DNA of 64,000 nucleotides from an uncultured Clostridia bacterium. GTDB taxonomy: Bacteria > Bacillota > Clostridia > TANB77 > CAG-508. This document shows positions 54,709 through 63,873 of this stretch, one piece after another. A program made the translations under genes and the position numbers. Under the pieces are notes generated by a model. The model saw only the letters and a list, made by a program, of their open reading frames with translations, ran no database searches and was not told where the DNA came from. Where the stretch lies: assembly GCA_934121885.1 (NCBI GenBank), contig CAKOVH010000001.1, positions 148,059 to 212,058 of the forward strand, in the 5' to 3' direction. How positions within the stretch are numbered: the stretch's first letter is position 1; every line of letters starts with the position of its first letter.

Positions 54709-55662
54709 TTATTTTAAATATGATTTAACTTGATACAATAGTTTTTCTTTTACTTGTTCAATAGATCCTTGTATTAGGGCACCTGCAGCCTTTTGGTGAC
54801 CGCCCCCTCCAAACATTAAACATACGTCAGATACATTAACATAGTCATTTGATCTTAAAGATACTTTGCATCCTTTGTCCGTTTGTCTAACAAATATAGA
54901 TACTTCAACACCTTCTACATCTCTTCCAACTTCTACAATTCCCTCATGGTCTCCATTTTGAGCTCCAACTTTTTGTTCATCTTCTTCAGTTATATATGTA
55001 AAAGCTATTTTCCCATCTTCTAAAAATTCTATTCTATCAGATGCAATTCTATGTAATTCAAAATTTGCTTTTGTTTTTACTTGTAAAACCTGTCTATATA
55101 TTTTTGATACATTTACTCCTTTATTTAAAAGCCATGCAACAAACTCAAAAGTTTCAGCTGTTACTCCTGAATATTTAAAACCACCTGTATCTGTTATAAT
55201 TCCAGTTAAAATACAGCTTCCTATATCTTTCGTTATTTCCATTCCGAAATATTCTAAAATAGTAATTAATATTTGGGCACATGCTGGTGCAACAGGGTTT
55301 ACAAAGTTTATATCTCCATACATTGTATTTGTTCCATGATGATCAATATCAATCTTCATTTTTGCGCTTTCAAAATAATTTGCAAAACCATTTAGCATTT
55401 TAATTGTAGCACAATCTACTGATATTGCTAAATCATATTTTTCTACATTTGATTCTTTTTTTATATCATCAATCCCTGGTAAAAATTCAAAAACCTTAGA
55501 ATATTCAGGAATAATAATATCTGGATTTTTTCCATATTGTTTTAAAGCATTATATAGTGCTAAAGCTGTTCCTACTGCATCTCCATCTGGATTTTCATGT
55601 GTAAGAATAACTATACTATTTGCTTTGTTTATTTCCTCTAATATATTGTCAAGAGTACTCAT
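54709..55662 (-). CDS. nrnA: DHH-family bifunctional oligoribonuclease/PAP phosphatase NrnA
   Basis: A 317-residue phosphoesterase: DPDGDAVGTALAL, DIDHHGTN (DHH motif) and C-terminal DHHA1 GGGGHQKAAGA. Degrades nano-RNA and 3'-phosphoadenosine 5'-phosphate. Between rbfA and truB, as in many Firmicutes. Confidence 0.93.
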   Translation of the reverse strand: MSTLDNILEEINKANSIVILTHENPDGDAVGTALALYNALKQYGKNPDIIIPEYSKVFEFLPGIDDIKKESNVEKYDLAISVDCATIKMLNGFANYFESAKMKIDIDHHGTNTMYGDINFVNPVAPACAQILITILEYFGMEITKDIGSCILTGIITDTGGFKYSGVTAETFEFVAWLLNKGVNVSKIYRQVLQVKTKANFELHRIASDRIEFLEDGKIAFTYITEEDEQKVGAQNGDHEGIVEVGRDVEGVEVSIFVRQTDKGCKVSLRSNDYVNVSDVCLMFGGGGHQKAAGALIQGSIEQVKEKLLYQVKSYLK

Positions 55663-55683
55663 CTTCTCTTCCTTCCCTTTATG

Positions 55684-55713
55684 AACCGGACATTGTATTT
55701 AAATTGTCCGGTT
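55684..55713. other. Hairpin ahead of nrnA
   Basis: AACCGGACA (55684-55692) pairs with TGTCCGGTT (55705-55713), 21 nt before the nrnA start. A T run follows only on the opposite strand. Confidence 0.65.
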
Positions 55714-55720
55714 TCATTTT

Positions 55721-56074
55721 TTATTGTTCATTCTTTAAATCTTTTAGGATTGAATCTATTCTTTCTCCATAGTCTAATGAATCATCTAATTCAAATACTA
55801 ACTCTGGAGTAATTCTTAAATTAATTGTTTTTGCAATTTGGCTTCTTATAAAACCTGAAGATTCCTTTAAGCCTTCCATTGTTTTTTGTGTATTTTTAGA
55901 ATTTAAAATACTTACATACACCTTGGCATACTTAAAGTCTGGAGTTATTTTAGCTCGTGTTACACTTATCATTCCTGTAACATTAGGATTTTTAAGTTCA
56001 TAATTTATAATTTGGCTAAGCTCTCTTTTTAATTCTTCATTAATTCTATTAAGCCTTGCTTCATTTTTAGGCAT
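55721..56074 (-). CDS. rbfA: Ribosome-binding factor A
   Basis: A 117-residue KH-like protein with RLNRINEELKRELSQIINYELKNPNV and AKVYVSIL, the RbfA core. Helps mature the 30S subunit. 12 bp after infB. Confidence 0.94.
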   Translation of the reverse strand: MPKNEARLNRINEELKRELSQIINYELKNPNVTGMISVTRAKITPDFKYAKVYVSILNSKNTQKTMEGLKESSGFIRSQIAKTINLRITPELVFELDDSLDYGERIDSILKDLKNEQ

Positions 56075-56086
56075 TAAATTTTCCTC

Positions 56087-59000
56087 CTATTTTTTTACTT
56101 CTTCCATTACAAAGAATTCTATAACATCTAATTCTTTTAGATCATTATATTTTTCAATTTGAATACCACATTCAAATCCTTTTGTAACTTCTTTAACATC
56201 ATCTTTGAAACGTTTTAATGATGCAAGCTTTCCTTCATGTATAACAACATTGTCACGGATTACTCTTACTCCTGCGTTTCTTTCAACTTTTCCATCTAAT
56301 ACATAACATCCAGCAATTGTTCCAACATTTGATACTTTAAATGTTTGTCTTACTTCTGCATTTCCTATTACTTTTTCTTCATATACAGGATCAAGCATTC
56401 CCTTCATTGCAGATTCAACATCTTCAATTGCTTGATATATAACAGAATATTGTTTTATTTCTACGCCATCTTTTTCAGCCATATCTTTTGCTGCTAAGTT
56501 TGGTCTTACATCAAATGCTATAATAATTGCTTTTGCAGCTTTGGCAAGTTGTACATCAGACTCGCTAACTGCTCCAACTGCTGTATGAATTGATTTAACA
56601 ATAACTTCCTCATTAGATAATTTTTCTAATGATTGTTTTAGTGCTTCTGCTGTTCCTTGTACATCTGCTTTAACAATAAGATTTAATTGTTTTAGATTTT
56701 CTGTTTCCATTTTTTCAAATAGGTTGCTTAATGTAACTCTATTATCTTCAGCTACTTTCTTTTCTCTTTCTTGACGTTTTCTTCTTTCAATTAGATGTTT
56801 TGCCATCTTTTCATCTTTAACTTCGTAGAAAGTATCCCCTGCTTCTGGAACTTCTGTTAATCCCATAATTTCAACAGGTGTTGAAGGACCGGCTTTTTTA
56901 ATTCTTTGTCCTTTGTCATTCTTCATAGCTCTTATTCTACCTATAGATGTGCCAACAACTACTGTATCTCCTTCATCAAGAGTTCCTCTTTGTACAAGCA
57001 TTGATGCAATAGGTCCTTTTGCTTTATCAAGTCTTGCTTCAATAACAGTTCCTTTTGCTTGCTTATTTGGATTAGCTTTAAGTTCTTTCATATCAGCAAC
57101 TAATAATACCATTTCTAATAAGTTTTCAATATTAAGTTTTTTCTTTGCAGAAATTGGAACAAATATTGTATCTCCACCCCATTCTTCTGCAACTAGATCA
57201 TATTCCATTAATTCTTGTTTTATTTTATCAACATTAGCTCCTGGTAAATCTATTTTATTTACTGCAACTATGATTGGAATTTCTGCTGCTTTTGCATGGT
57301 TTATAGCTTCAATTGTTTGAGGCATTACTCCATCATCTGCAGCTACAACTAATATTGCAATATCTGTAATTTGCGCACCTCTTGCTCTCATACTTGTGAA
57401 AGCTTCATGTCCTGGCGTATCTAAGAATGTTATTTCTCTTCCATTTACATTTACCTTGTAAGCACCAATATGTTGCGTAATTCCTCCAGCTTCTCCACCA
57501 ATTACATTTGTACTTCTTATTGCATCTAATAGTGATGTTTTACCATGGTCTACGTGTCCCATAACAACTACTACTGGTGGTCTTGGCTCTAATTCATCTG
57601 GTGAATCTTCTGTTTCATCAAATAATATATCTTCTTCTTTTACTTCATTTTTCTTTGTTGCAGTAATACCAAACTCGCTTGCAACAAGGTATGCAGTATC
57701 AAAGTCTATTGAATTATTTATTGTAGCCATAATACCTAATGTAAATAATTTCTTTATAACCTCTGCTGTTGTTTTCTTCATTTCAGCTGCTAAATCTTTT
57801 ACAGTTATATTTTCAGGAATAGTTATTTCTTTTAGTTCAAATATTTTTTGTTTATTTCTTACTTCTTCTTCCTTTTGAACTTTCTTCTTGTTTTTCTTTC
57901 CTCTTGCTGTTGATAAATCATAGTATTCAAGCATTCCGCCATCTTGTTCATTAAACATATTTGATAGTTTATCTACTTGTTTTAAATCTTTTAATTTTTC
58001 TCCATCAAATTCTTCGAATCTTCCAGATTTTCTTGATTTTTTCTTATTTGCTTTATTTGCATCTTCAAACTTACTGTTTGCTTTTTGTTTTTCAATTACT
58101 TTATTTGAATAATCTCTTTGAAGCTCTTTTTCAACAATTTCAGTTGTCATTATATTTTTTATGTTTTTATCTATTCCTTTTTCGTCTAATGGTCTATTTC
58201 TATTAAATTGTCCTCTATTATCTCTGCCATCTCTATTTTGATTAAATCTGTCATTTTGGTTGTTTCTGAAGTTATTATTTCTATTATCTCCATTTTGACC
58301 ATTTCTATAACCATTATTGCGATAATCATTATTCCTGTTTTCGCCATTTTGATTTCTAAAATTGTTGTTTCTATTATCTCCGTATTGATTATTTCTATAT
58401 CCATTATTTCTGTTTTCACCATTTTGATTTCTAAAGTTGTTATTTCTATTATTGTTCATATTTCTGTTATCTCTATAATTATTACTTCTTTCTTGATAAT
58501 TATTATTTCTTTCCTTTTGAGCAAAATTATTTTCCTTATTTATAGTTTGAACATTTTCTTTATTTTCTACTACTTCTTTTTGAACTGGAACTTGTTTTAC
58601 ATCTTGCTTTACTTCTTCTTTTGGTTCTTCTTTCTTTTCAGGAACTTCTACCTTTTTTTCTTCTACTTTTTCAGCTTTCTTTTCTTCTTTTGGTTTTATT
58701 CCAAAAAGTTCATTTACTGTAAGAGGCTTAGTTTGTTTATTTCTATATACAATGTTATAGTCTTTATTATTATTTCTCTCTACAAATCCTACATTTTTTG
58801 CATGTTCTTCATTTCTTTTTTGTTTTTCAATGTTTTCTCTTTCTTCCTCTTCTGAAATAATAACTTCTCTTCTTATAATAACTGGTGAACTTTCTTTCTT
58901 TGTATCTTTTTGCTCTTTTGCTTTTGCTGTTTTTTCACCATCATTTTGCTTTTTGCTTGTTCCAAAGCTCTCTTTTATTGTTTTTGCTTGATCTTCGTCA

Positions 59001-59113
59001 ATTGAACTTAAATGACTTGTTACACTAATTCCTAATTTTTGTGCTCTTTCAATTATTTCTTTACTGGCTAAGCCTATTTCCTTTGCAATTTCATGTATTT
59101 TTATCTTACCCAA
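56087..59113 (-). CDS. infB: Translation initiation factor IF-2 with Asn-rich N-terminal region
   Basis: A 1008-residue IF-2. N-terminal IF2N motif (KIHEIAKEIGL), a long disordered region about 60-380 with Lys/Glu-rich and then Asn/Arg-rich repeats (NNRN and GENRNN types), a second IF2N domain, then the GTPase (GHVDHGKTSLLDAI, DTPGHEAF, NKIDL) and domains III-IV. Start at the TTG 59113 with GGGGGTG upstream; the ATG at 59128 overlaps that site. The Asn/Arg repeat tract is a local oddity. Confidence 0.95.
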   Translation of the reverse strand: MGKIKIHEIAKEIGLASKEIIERAQKLGISVTSHLSSIDEDQAKTIKESFGTSKKQNDGEKTAKAKEQKDTKKESSPVIIRREVIISEEEERENIEKQKRNEEHAKNVGFVERNNNKDYNIVYRNKQTKPLTVNELFGIKPKEEKKAEKVEEKKVEVPEKKEEPKEEVKQDVKQVPVQKEVVENKENVQTINKENNFAQKERNNNYQERSNNYRDNRNMNNNRNNNFRNQNGENRNNGYRNNQYGDNRNNNFRNQNGENRNNDYRNNGYRNGQNGDNRNNNFRNNQNDRFNQNRDGRDNRGQFNRNRPLDEKGIDKNIKNIMTTEIVEKELQRDYSNKVIEKQKANSKFEDANKANKKKSRKSGRFEEFDGEKLKDLKQVDKLSNMFNEQDGGMLEYYDLSTARGKKNKKKVQKEEEVRNKQKIFELKEITIPENITVKDLAAEMKKTTAEVIKKLFTLGIMATINNSIDFDTAYLVASEFGITATKKNEVKEEDILFDETEDSPDELEPRPPVVVVMGHVDHGKTSLLDAIRSTNVIGGEAGGITQHIGAYKVNVNGREITFLDTPGHEAFTSMRARGAQITDIAILVVAADDGVMPQTIEAINHAKAAEIPIIVAVNKIDLPGANVDKIKQELMEYDLVAEEWGGDTIFVPISAKKKLNIENLLEMVLLVADMKELKANPNKQAKGTVIEARLDKAKGPIASMLVQRGTLDEGDTVVVGTSIGRIRAMKNDKGQRIKKAGPSTPVEIMGLTEVPEAGDTFYEVKDEKMAKHLIERRKRQEREKKVAEDNRVTLSNLFEKMETENLKQLNLIVKADVQGTAEALKQSLEKLSNEEVIVKSIHTAVGAVSESDVQLAKAAKAIIIAFDVRPNLAAKDMAEKDGVEIKQYSVIYQAIEDVESAMKGMLDPVYEEKVIGNAEVRQTFKVSNVGTIAGCYVLDGKVERNAGVRVIRDNVVIHEGKLASLKRFKDDVKEVTKGFECGIQIEKYNDLKELDVIEFFVMEEVKK

Positions 59114-59429
59114 TAACTTCACCCCCATTAATTATTTTAGAAATCTCTTTTGAAAAGTTTATATCACTAATTCCTATTATAGCTTTATTATTTTTACCTA
59201 TTGCATTACTAATTTTTTCTATTGTTAATGCCTCATATATAGGTACATTTTCTTTTTCACAAATTCTTTTAAAATTTGATTTGGTATTTTCTGATGCATC
59301 CTGTGCAATAATTACTAATTTTATTTTTTTCTTTTCTATTGCAGATTTACATGCTTCTGATCCAAAAACTATTTTCCCAGCTTTGGTTGCTAATCCCAAT
59401 AGACCACATACTTTTTTATTATTTTCCAA
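59106..59429 (-). CDS. ylxQ: L7Ae-family RNA-binding protein YlxQ
   Basis: A 107-residue L7Ae/L30e-fold protein: CGLLGLATKAGKIVFG and LVIIAQDASENTKSN are typical. Such proteins bind kink-turns in RNA. TTG start at 59429 with an AGAGGTG site; overlaps ylxR and infB by a few bases. An L7Ae-type protein, OapC, is known to bind a kink-turn in OLE RNA; whether YlxQ does so here is unknown. Confidence 0.9.
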   Translation of the reverse strand: MENNKKVCGLLGLATKAGKIVFGSEACKSAIEKKKIKLVIIAQDASENTKSNFKRICEKENVPIYEALTIEKISNAIGKNNKAIIGISDINFSKEISKIINGGEVIG

Positions 59430-59679
59430 GCATTACACCTCTTAAATCATTATAAACATTTTCATCAATTTTCATTTCAAAAGCTTTCTCTAGCTTTTTA
59501 CCTTTAATAGCCTTTTCCAAGCATTCTATACTATCGCATATATATGCTCCTCTTCCTGACGCTTTACCGGTTCTGTCTACTGTGATTTTCCCTTCTTTAT
59601 TTTTTACAATTCTAATAAAACTATTTTTATCAGCTTTTAAATTGCAACCTATGCAGGTTCTTTGTGGTATACTTTTCAA
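59419..59679 (-). CDS. ylxR: YlxR/RnpM family RNA-binding protein
   Basis: An 86-residue DUF448 protein: PQRTCIGCN at the start, GRGAYICDSIECLEKA with the conserved Cys. Relatives bind RNA, and the Bacillus one modulates RNase P. Overlaps ylxQ by 11 bp in the nusA-infB operon. Confidence 0.93.
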   Translation of the reverse strand: MKSIPQRTCIGCNLKADKNSFIRIVKNKEGKITVDRTGKASGRGAYICDSIECLEKAIKGKKLEKAFEMKIDENVYNDLRGVMLGK

Positions 59680-59720
59680 ACTTTCACTCCCTTTTATTTT
59701 ATTCAGCTTGTTTATTTATA

Positions 59721-60857
59721 TTATTCTTTTTCATCTTCATCTGAATTTTCTTCTTGAGCTTTTGCAAGCATTTCTCTAAATTGAGATTCACTCTTGATAT
59801 CTATTTTCCAATTTGTAAGTCTTGCTGCAAGTCTTGCATTTTGTCCCATTTTTCCAATCGCTAATGATAATTGGTCATCAGGTACAATTACTTGTGCAAA
59901 TTTTTCATCTTCTTTTACATCTACAGCCATAACTTGAGCTGGAAGTAAAGCTGCTGAAATAAATATTGCTGGATCTGCTGACCATTCTATAACATCAATT
60001 TTTTCTCCATGTAATTCATTTATAATATTTTGAATACGTATTCCTTTTTGTCCTACACAAGAACCTACTGGATCAATGTTTTCATTTGGAGAATATACTG
60101 CAACTTTGCTTCTATTTCCAGCATCTCTTGATACACTTTTAATTTCGATAACTCCTTCATATATTTCAGGAATTTCTAATTCAAATAATTTTCTTACGAA
60201 ATCTTGATGTGCTCTTGAAACAATGACTTGTGGTGCACCTTTTACTCCTCTTTCAACATCTACTATATATGCTCTAATTTTATCATTTACTCTATATGTT
60301 TCTGTTGGAACTTGTTCTTTTACTGGCATAATTCCTTCTAATTTTCCTAAGTCTAAAACAACAACTCCACCATCTGCTTTTTGTATAATACCTGAAACAA
60401 TTTCGCCTTTTCTTTGGCTAAATTCATCAAATAAGAAGTTTCTTGATGCTTCTCTTATTTTTTGTATAATAACTTGTTTAGCTGTTCCTGCTGCAATTCT
60501 TCCAAAGTTTTTTGGAACTAATTCTATTTCTGCTTTATCTCCAACTTGAAGTTTGCTATCTAATTTTCTTGCATCTTCAAGTGTAATTTGTAATCTATCA
60601 TCTTCAATATCTTCTGGCTTTTCTACTACATCTTTTTCTGCATATACATGAATTTCTCCTGTAACTCTGTCCATTGTTACTCTTACATTTTCAACTGAAT
60701 CAAAATTTCTTTTGTATGCTGTAACTAATGCTGTTTCGATTGATTCTAGCATATAGTCTTTACTAATTCCTTTTTCTTTTTCTAATTCCTCCATTGCCAT
60801 TATTAATTCTGTACTATCAATTGCTGGTGTAACTTTCTTTTCTACTTTCTTTTTCAT
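59721..60857 (-). CDS. nusA: Transcription factor NusA
   Basis: A 378-residue NusA: N-domain (YMLESIETALVTAYKR), S1 domain (KGEIVSGIIQKADGGVVVLDLG), and two KH domains (VGSCVGQKGIRIQNI and LSLAIGKMGQNARLAARLT). No acidic C-terminal repeats, as is usual in Firmicutes. Start at 60857 with GGAGG upstream. 16 bp after rimP. Confidence 0.95.
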   Translation of the reverse strand: MKKKVEKKVTPAIDSTELIMAMEELEKEKGISKDYMLESIETALVTAYKRNFDSVENVRVTMDRVTGEIHVYAEKDVVEKPEDIEDDRLQITLEDARKLDSKLQVGDKAEIELVPKNFGRIAAGTAKQVIIQKIREASRNFLFDEFSQRKGEIVSGIIQKADGGVVVLDLGKLEGIMPVKEQVPTETYRVNDKIRAYIVDVERGVKGAPQVIVSRAHQDFVRKLFELEIPEIYEGVIEIKSVSRDAGNRSKVAVYSPNENIDPVGSCVGQKGIRIQNIINELHGEKIDVIEWSADPAIFISAALLPAQVMAVDVKEDEKFAQVIVPDDQLSLAIGKMGQNARLAARLTNWKIDIKSESQFREMLAKAQEENSDEDEKE

Positions 60858-60873
60858 TTTTCTAATTCCTCCT

Positions 60874-61341
60874 TTATATTTCATCCCAGTTATATATTGT
60901 TTTTATTTGTGATATATCTTTTCTATTTAACTTTATTTCATTTTCTTGAACTTTTAATGTAATTTCATCATCTTTAAAGTTTTCTAATATTCCTACAAAT
61001 TCTTTTTGTTTATTAATTGGTTTAAATAGCTTTACTTCTACTTCTACTCCAATATTATTTGCAAGATGCTTATCTTTTCTAAGTACCTTTTCAACACCTG
61101 TTGAGGATACTTCTAAAAAATATTGTTCTTTAATATAGTCTGCTGTATCTAATAAGTCATTTATTCCATCATTTACTTTTTCGCAATCATTTAAGTCAAT
61201 GCTTCCGTTTTCTTTTTCAATATATATGCGTAAAAAATAATTTTGTCCTTCTTTTACATATTGCACATCATAAAGCTTGTATCCTAATTCTTCTATCTTC
61301 TTTTGCAATAAATTTTCTACTCTTTCTTCAATACTTGCCAT
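60874..61341 (-). CDS. rimP: Ribosome maturation factor RimP
   Basis: A 155-residue RimP: ELGYKLYDVQYVKEGQNYFLRIYIEKENG and EVSSTGVEKVLRKDKH are the conserved blocks. Needed for 30S maturation. Start at 61341 with GGAGAG upstream. First gene of the nusA-infB operon. Confidence 0.93.
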   Translation of the reverse strand: MASIEERVENLLQKKIEELGYKLYDVQYVKEGQNYFLRIYIEKENGSIDLNDCEKVNDGINDLLDTADYIKEQYFLEVSSTGVEKVLRKDKHLANNIGVEVEVKLFKPINKQKEFVGILENFKDDEITLKVQENEIKLNRKDISQIKTIYNWDEI

Positions 61342-61370
61342 AAGACTCTCCTTATTTTCCTTATTTACGT

Positions 61371-61403
61371 ATAGAAGAGTGGAATTTGCTTCCACTCTTC
61401 TAT
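61371..61403. other. Strong hairpin in the rimP leader
   Basis: ATAGAAGAGTGGAA (61371-61384) and TTCCACTCTTCTAT (61390-61403) form a 14-bp perfect stem with a 5-nt loop, ending 29 nt before the rimP start. No T run on the gene's strand. Confidence 0.75.
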
Positions 61404-61514
61404 CTTAATTTTTATGCTTTTATTATTATACTTCAATTTTTTGCCATTTGCAAGGGGTTTTGGCTAATTTTTCATTATTATTTTTTATTTGCATTAAATT
61501 TAGTTTTATATTTC

Positions 61515-61543
61515 TTGACTTTTTTACTATTTTTTGTTATATT
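61515..61543 (+). promoter_or_regulatory. Promoter of the tRNA-Glu gene
   Basis: TTGACT (61515-61520) and TATATT (61538-61543), spacer 17 bp, 17 bp before the tRNA. Confidence 0.7.
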
Positions 61544-61560
61544 TAATAAGTATTATTTAT

Positions 61561-61635
61561 GGCCCCTTGGTCAAGCGGTTAAGACGCAGCCCTCTCAAGG
61601 CTGAATCATGGGTTCGATTCCCGTAGGGGTCACCA
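61561..61635 (+). tRNA. tRNA-Glu (anticodon CUC)
   Basis: A full cloverleaf: acceptor GGCCCCT / AGGGGTC, D-arm GTC/GAC, anticodon stem CAGCC/GGCTG with loop CTCTCAA (anticodon CTC), and T-arm TTCGATT. The 3' CCA is encoded. It reads GAG. Single tRNA with its own promoter and terminator. Confidence 0.93.
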
Positions 61636-61641
61636 ATCTAA

Positions 61642-61690
61642 AAAAATAGAGTATCAAGTAATTTATATTTTTACTTGATACTCTATTTTT
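61642..61690. terminator. Bidirectional terminator between tRNA-Glu and mrnC
   Basis: A perfect 20-bp stem, AAAAATAGAGTATCAAGTAA (61642-61661) and its complement (61671-61690), with a 9-nt loop. Confidence 0.9.
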
Positions 61691-61741
61691 ATATTTTATT
61701 TAACTACACAGTTTTATTTATATAATATCAAAAATACATTC

Positions 61742-62161
61742 TCATTTACTCTTTATTTCTATACATAAATCTAATATTTCCTTTAATCTATCATCTTGCT
61801 TTGTTAAATATATGTAACCAATTAAAGCTTCAAATGCTGTTGAATACATATATTCTTGTACAGTTGCATTTTTAGGCAAATGGTGATTTTCTGCATTTCT
61901 TCCTCTTTTAACAATTTCTTGTTCTTTTTCCGTTAGATTGTCCATTAGCTTTTCTAAAATTTCTGCCTGTGCCTTAGCTTTTACATACTTTATCGATTCT
62001 ATATGTAGTTTATGTGGCTTTAACTTTGTTGTATTTATTAAATAATTTCTTATATATAATTCATATACTGCGTCTCCAATGTATGCCCATGTAAGTGGCG
62101 ACATAGTATCTACATCTATATTTTCGTTTTTTCTTTCAATTATTTCTATCAATATAATCAT
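61742..62161 (-). CDS. mrnC: Mini-ribonuclease III
   Basis: A 139-residue RNase III-like nuclease without a dsRNA-binding domain: SPLTWAYIGDAVYEL, RGRNAE, and AFEALIGYIYL (catalytic acidic residues). MrnC matures 23S rRNA in Firmicutes. 15 bp after rbgA. cysS, its common neighbour, is not here. Confidence 0.94.
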   Translation of the reverse strand: MIILIEIIERKNENIDVDTMSPLTWAYIGDAVYELYIRNYLINTTKLKPHKLHIESIKYVKAKAQAEILEKLMDNLTEKEQEIVKRGRNAENHHLPKNATVQEYMYSTAFEALIGYIYLTKQDDRLKEILDLCIEIKSK

Positions 62162-62176
62162 TCCTTTTACCTTTAT

Positions 62177-63133
62177 TTATGGTGCTATCTCTAATGTAAT
62201 ATTACCCAATTTTCCGCTTCTAAAATCATCAAGTATTATCTTTGCAACTTTTTCTTCATCTATGTTGCCTCCAGATATAAGAGCACCTCTTTTTTTACCT
62301 ATTTCATCCATAATCATTACAATTTTCTCATTATACTCTAAATCTTCTTGTCCTAAAATTTCTTCAATTTTTTCATTTGTTATACCATATCTCTTTATTA
62401 CATTTTGTCTATATGATTCAATCAAATATTTTAAAAGATTAAATCCAATTTCTATTGTTTCAATTACATCATCTTTTATTGAGCCAATGTATGCAAGTTT
62501 CAATCCAACATCTTCACTTTCAAATTTTGGCCATAACACACCTGGTGTATCTAATAATTCAATGTTATCTGCAATTCTTACCCATTGTTTTTGTCTTGTT
62601 ACCCCTGGTCTATTTCCTACTTGTGCAGTATTTTTCTTTGTTATTCTATTAATAAATGAAGATTTTCCCACATTTGGAATACCTAATATCATAACTCTTA
62701 TTGATTTTCCTATTCTACCTTTATTAGAAAATTTTTCTTCATTTTGTGTATAAATTTCTCCTATTTTTCTTACAGCTTGTTCAATTCCCTTTCCTGAATT
62801 TGAATCAACCAAAACAGCTGGTATTTTATTTTTTTCAAAATAGCTTATCCACTTTTGATTTTGAACTCCATCTGATAAGTCAGATTTGTTTAAAACTATT
62901 AGTCTTTGCTTTCCTTTTGTGTATTCTCTTATATCTGGATTCTGGCTAGACTTTGGTATCCTTGCATCTATTATTTCAATTACAACATCTATTATTTTTA
63001 AATCTTCTATTATTTGTTTTTTAGTTTTTGCCATATGGCCTGGATACCAGTTGATTCCGACTGATGGAAAACTTTTTGGACTATCATCTTTTTTCTTTTC
63101 TGCTCTGATTTTTCTTTTTTGATACATATCCAT
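62177..63133 (-). CDS. rbgA: Ribosome biogenesis GTPase RbgA (YlqF)
   Basis: A 318-residue circularly permuted GTPase: INWYPGHMAK, VLNKSDL (G4) before GIPNVGKSSFINR (G1) and LLDTPGVLWP (G3). It completes 50S assembly. Start at 63133 with AAGGAAG upstream. Confidence 0.95.
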   Translation of the reverse strand: MDMYQKRKIRAEKKKDDSPKSFPSVGINWYPGHMAKTKKQIIEDLKIIDVVIEIIDARIPKSSQNPDIREYTKGKQRLIVLNKSDLSDGVQNQKWISYFEKNKIPAVLVDSNSGKGIEQAVRKIGEIYTQNEEKFSNKGRIGKSIRVMILGIPNVGKSSFINRITKKNTAQVGNRPGVTRQKQWVRIADNIELLDTPGVLWPKFESEDVGLKLAYIGSIKDDVIETIEIGFNLLKYLIESYRQNVIKRYGITNEKIEEILGQEDLEYNEKIVMIMDEIGKKRGALISGGNIDEEKVAKIILDDFRSGKLGNITLEIAP

Positions 63134-63170
63134 TTTAATCACTTCCTTTTTACAACTTGTAATTTGTATG

Positions 63171-63821
63171 TTACTTAACAACTTTCTCTATCCTAGTATA
63201 TTCATCTTCAGTTACCTGATAAATACCATTATAAGGTTGCTCAATATAATATTGATTGTCTTTTTTATAAATATAAGCTGATTTATAATTTCCAGAATCA
63301 TTTTTAAATTTGACAAAATATAATATATCAGGGTTAACTGGAATATCATTTACACTTTCTATATGAGTTTTTTTATCTGCAAAAACCTCATAAATTTCTT
63401 CTATTGATTCTTCATCGTTGAACTCTTTTTCATTATCATATTGAGCTAAAGTATCTATTGTTATACTTGATATTTCTTTTAACTCAAATAAATTAATTAC
63501 ATATTCCTTATTTTTATTTAATTCTTCTTCAAATTCTTTTTCATATTTTTGTATTTCTTCATTAAAATCATTATACTCCATAAACCATGAACCTATTTTT
63601 ATATCATCAAATCCAGCTATGGTATGAAAATCTATAACTTTATATCCTAATCCAAAAAATTCAACCGTTCCACCATCAAGTATAGTTCCTGCTGGATTTT
63701 TAATACAAAATATTGGTCTTTCATTATTTTTTACTCTATTGTAATCAACTATAAAAAATATTAAACCTAAAATAATTACAATTCCTAGTACACTACTTAT
63801 AATCTTTAATCCTTTTTTCAT
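63171..63821 (-). CDS. Membrane-anchored protein of unknown function
   Basis: A 216-residue protein with one N-terminal helix (about 5-25) and an outside domain; DGGTVEFFGLGYKVIDF near 50 resembles a small repeated beta element often seen in short Firmicutes lipoprotein-like proteins. The acidic middle region (about 85-150) is followed by DILYFVKFKNDSGNYKSAYIYKKDNQYY. Not recognised. Start at 63821. Confidence 0.6.
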   Translation of the reverse strand: MKKGLKIISSVLGIVIILGLIFFIVDYNRVKNNERPIFCIKNPAGTILDGGTVEFFGLGYKVIDFHTIAGFDDIKIGSWFMEYNDFNEEIQKYEKEFEEELNKNKEYVINLFELKEISSITIDTLAQYDNEKEFNDEESIEEIYEVFADKKTHIESVNDIPVNPDILYFVKFKNDSGNYKSAYIYKKDNQYYIEQPYNGIYQVTEDEYTRIEKVVK

Positions 63822-63873
63822 AAATACCACCAATTTACCTTTCTTTTTAAAACTTAATGATAGCGATAACTTA

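Noticed and set aside
55684..55713. rbfA terminator
   Set aside because: The T run lies on the opposite strand; a terminator would also cut nrnA and truB from their operon.
58208..58855. Long plus-strand frame (215 codons) opposite infB
   Set aside because: Mirror of the Asn/Lys-rich linker of IF-2; composition is only Ile/Phe/Ser repeats.
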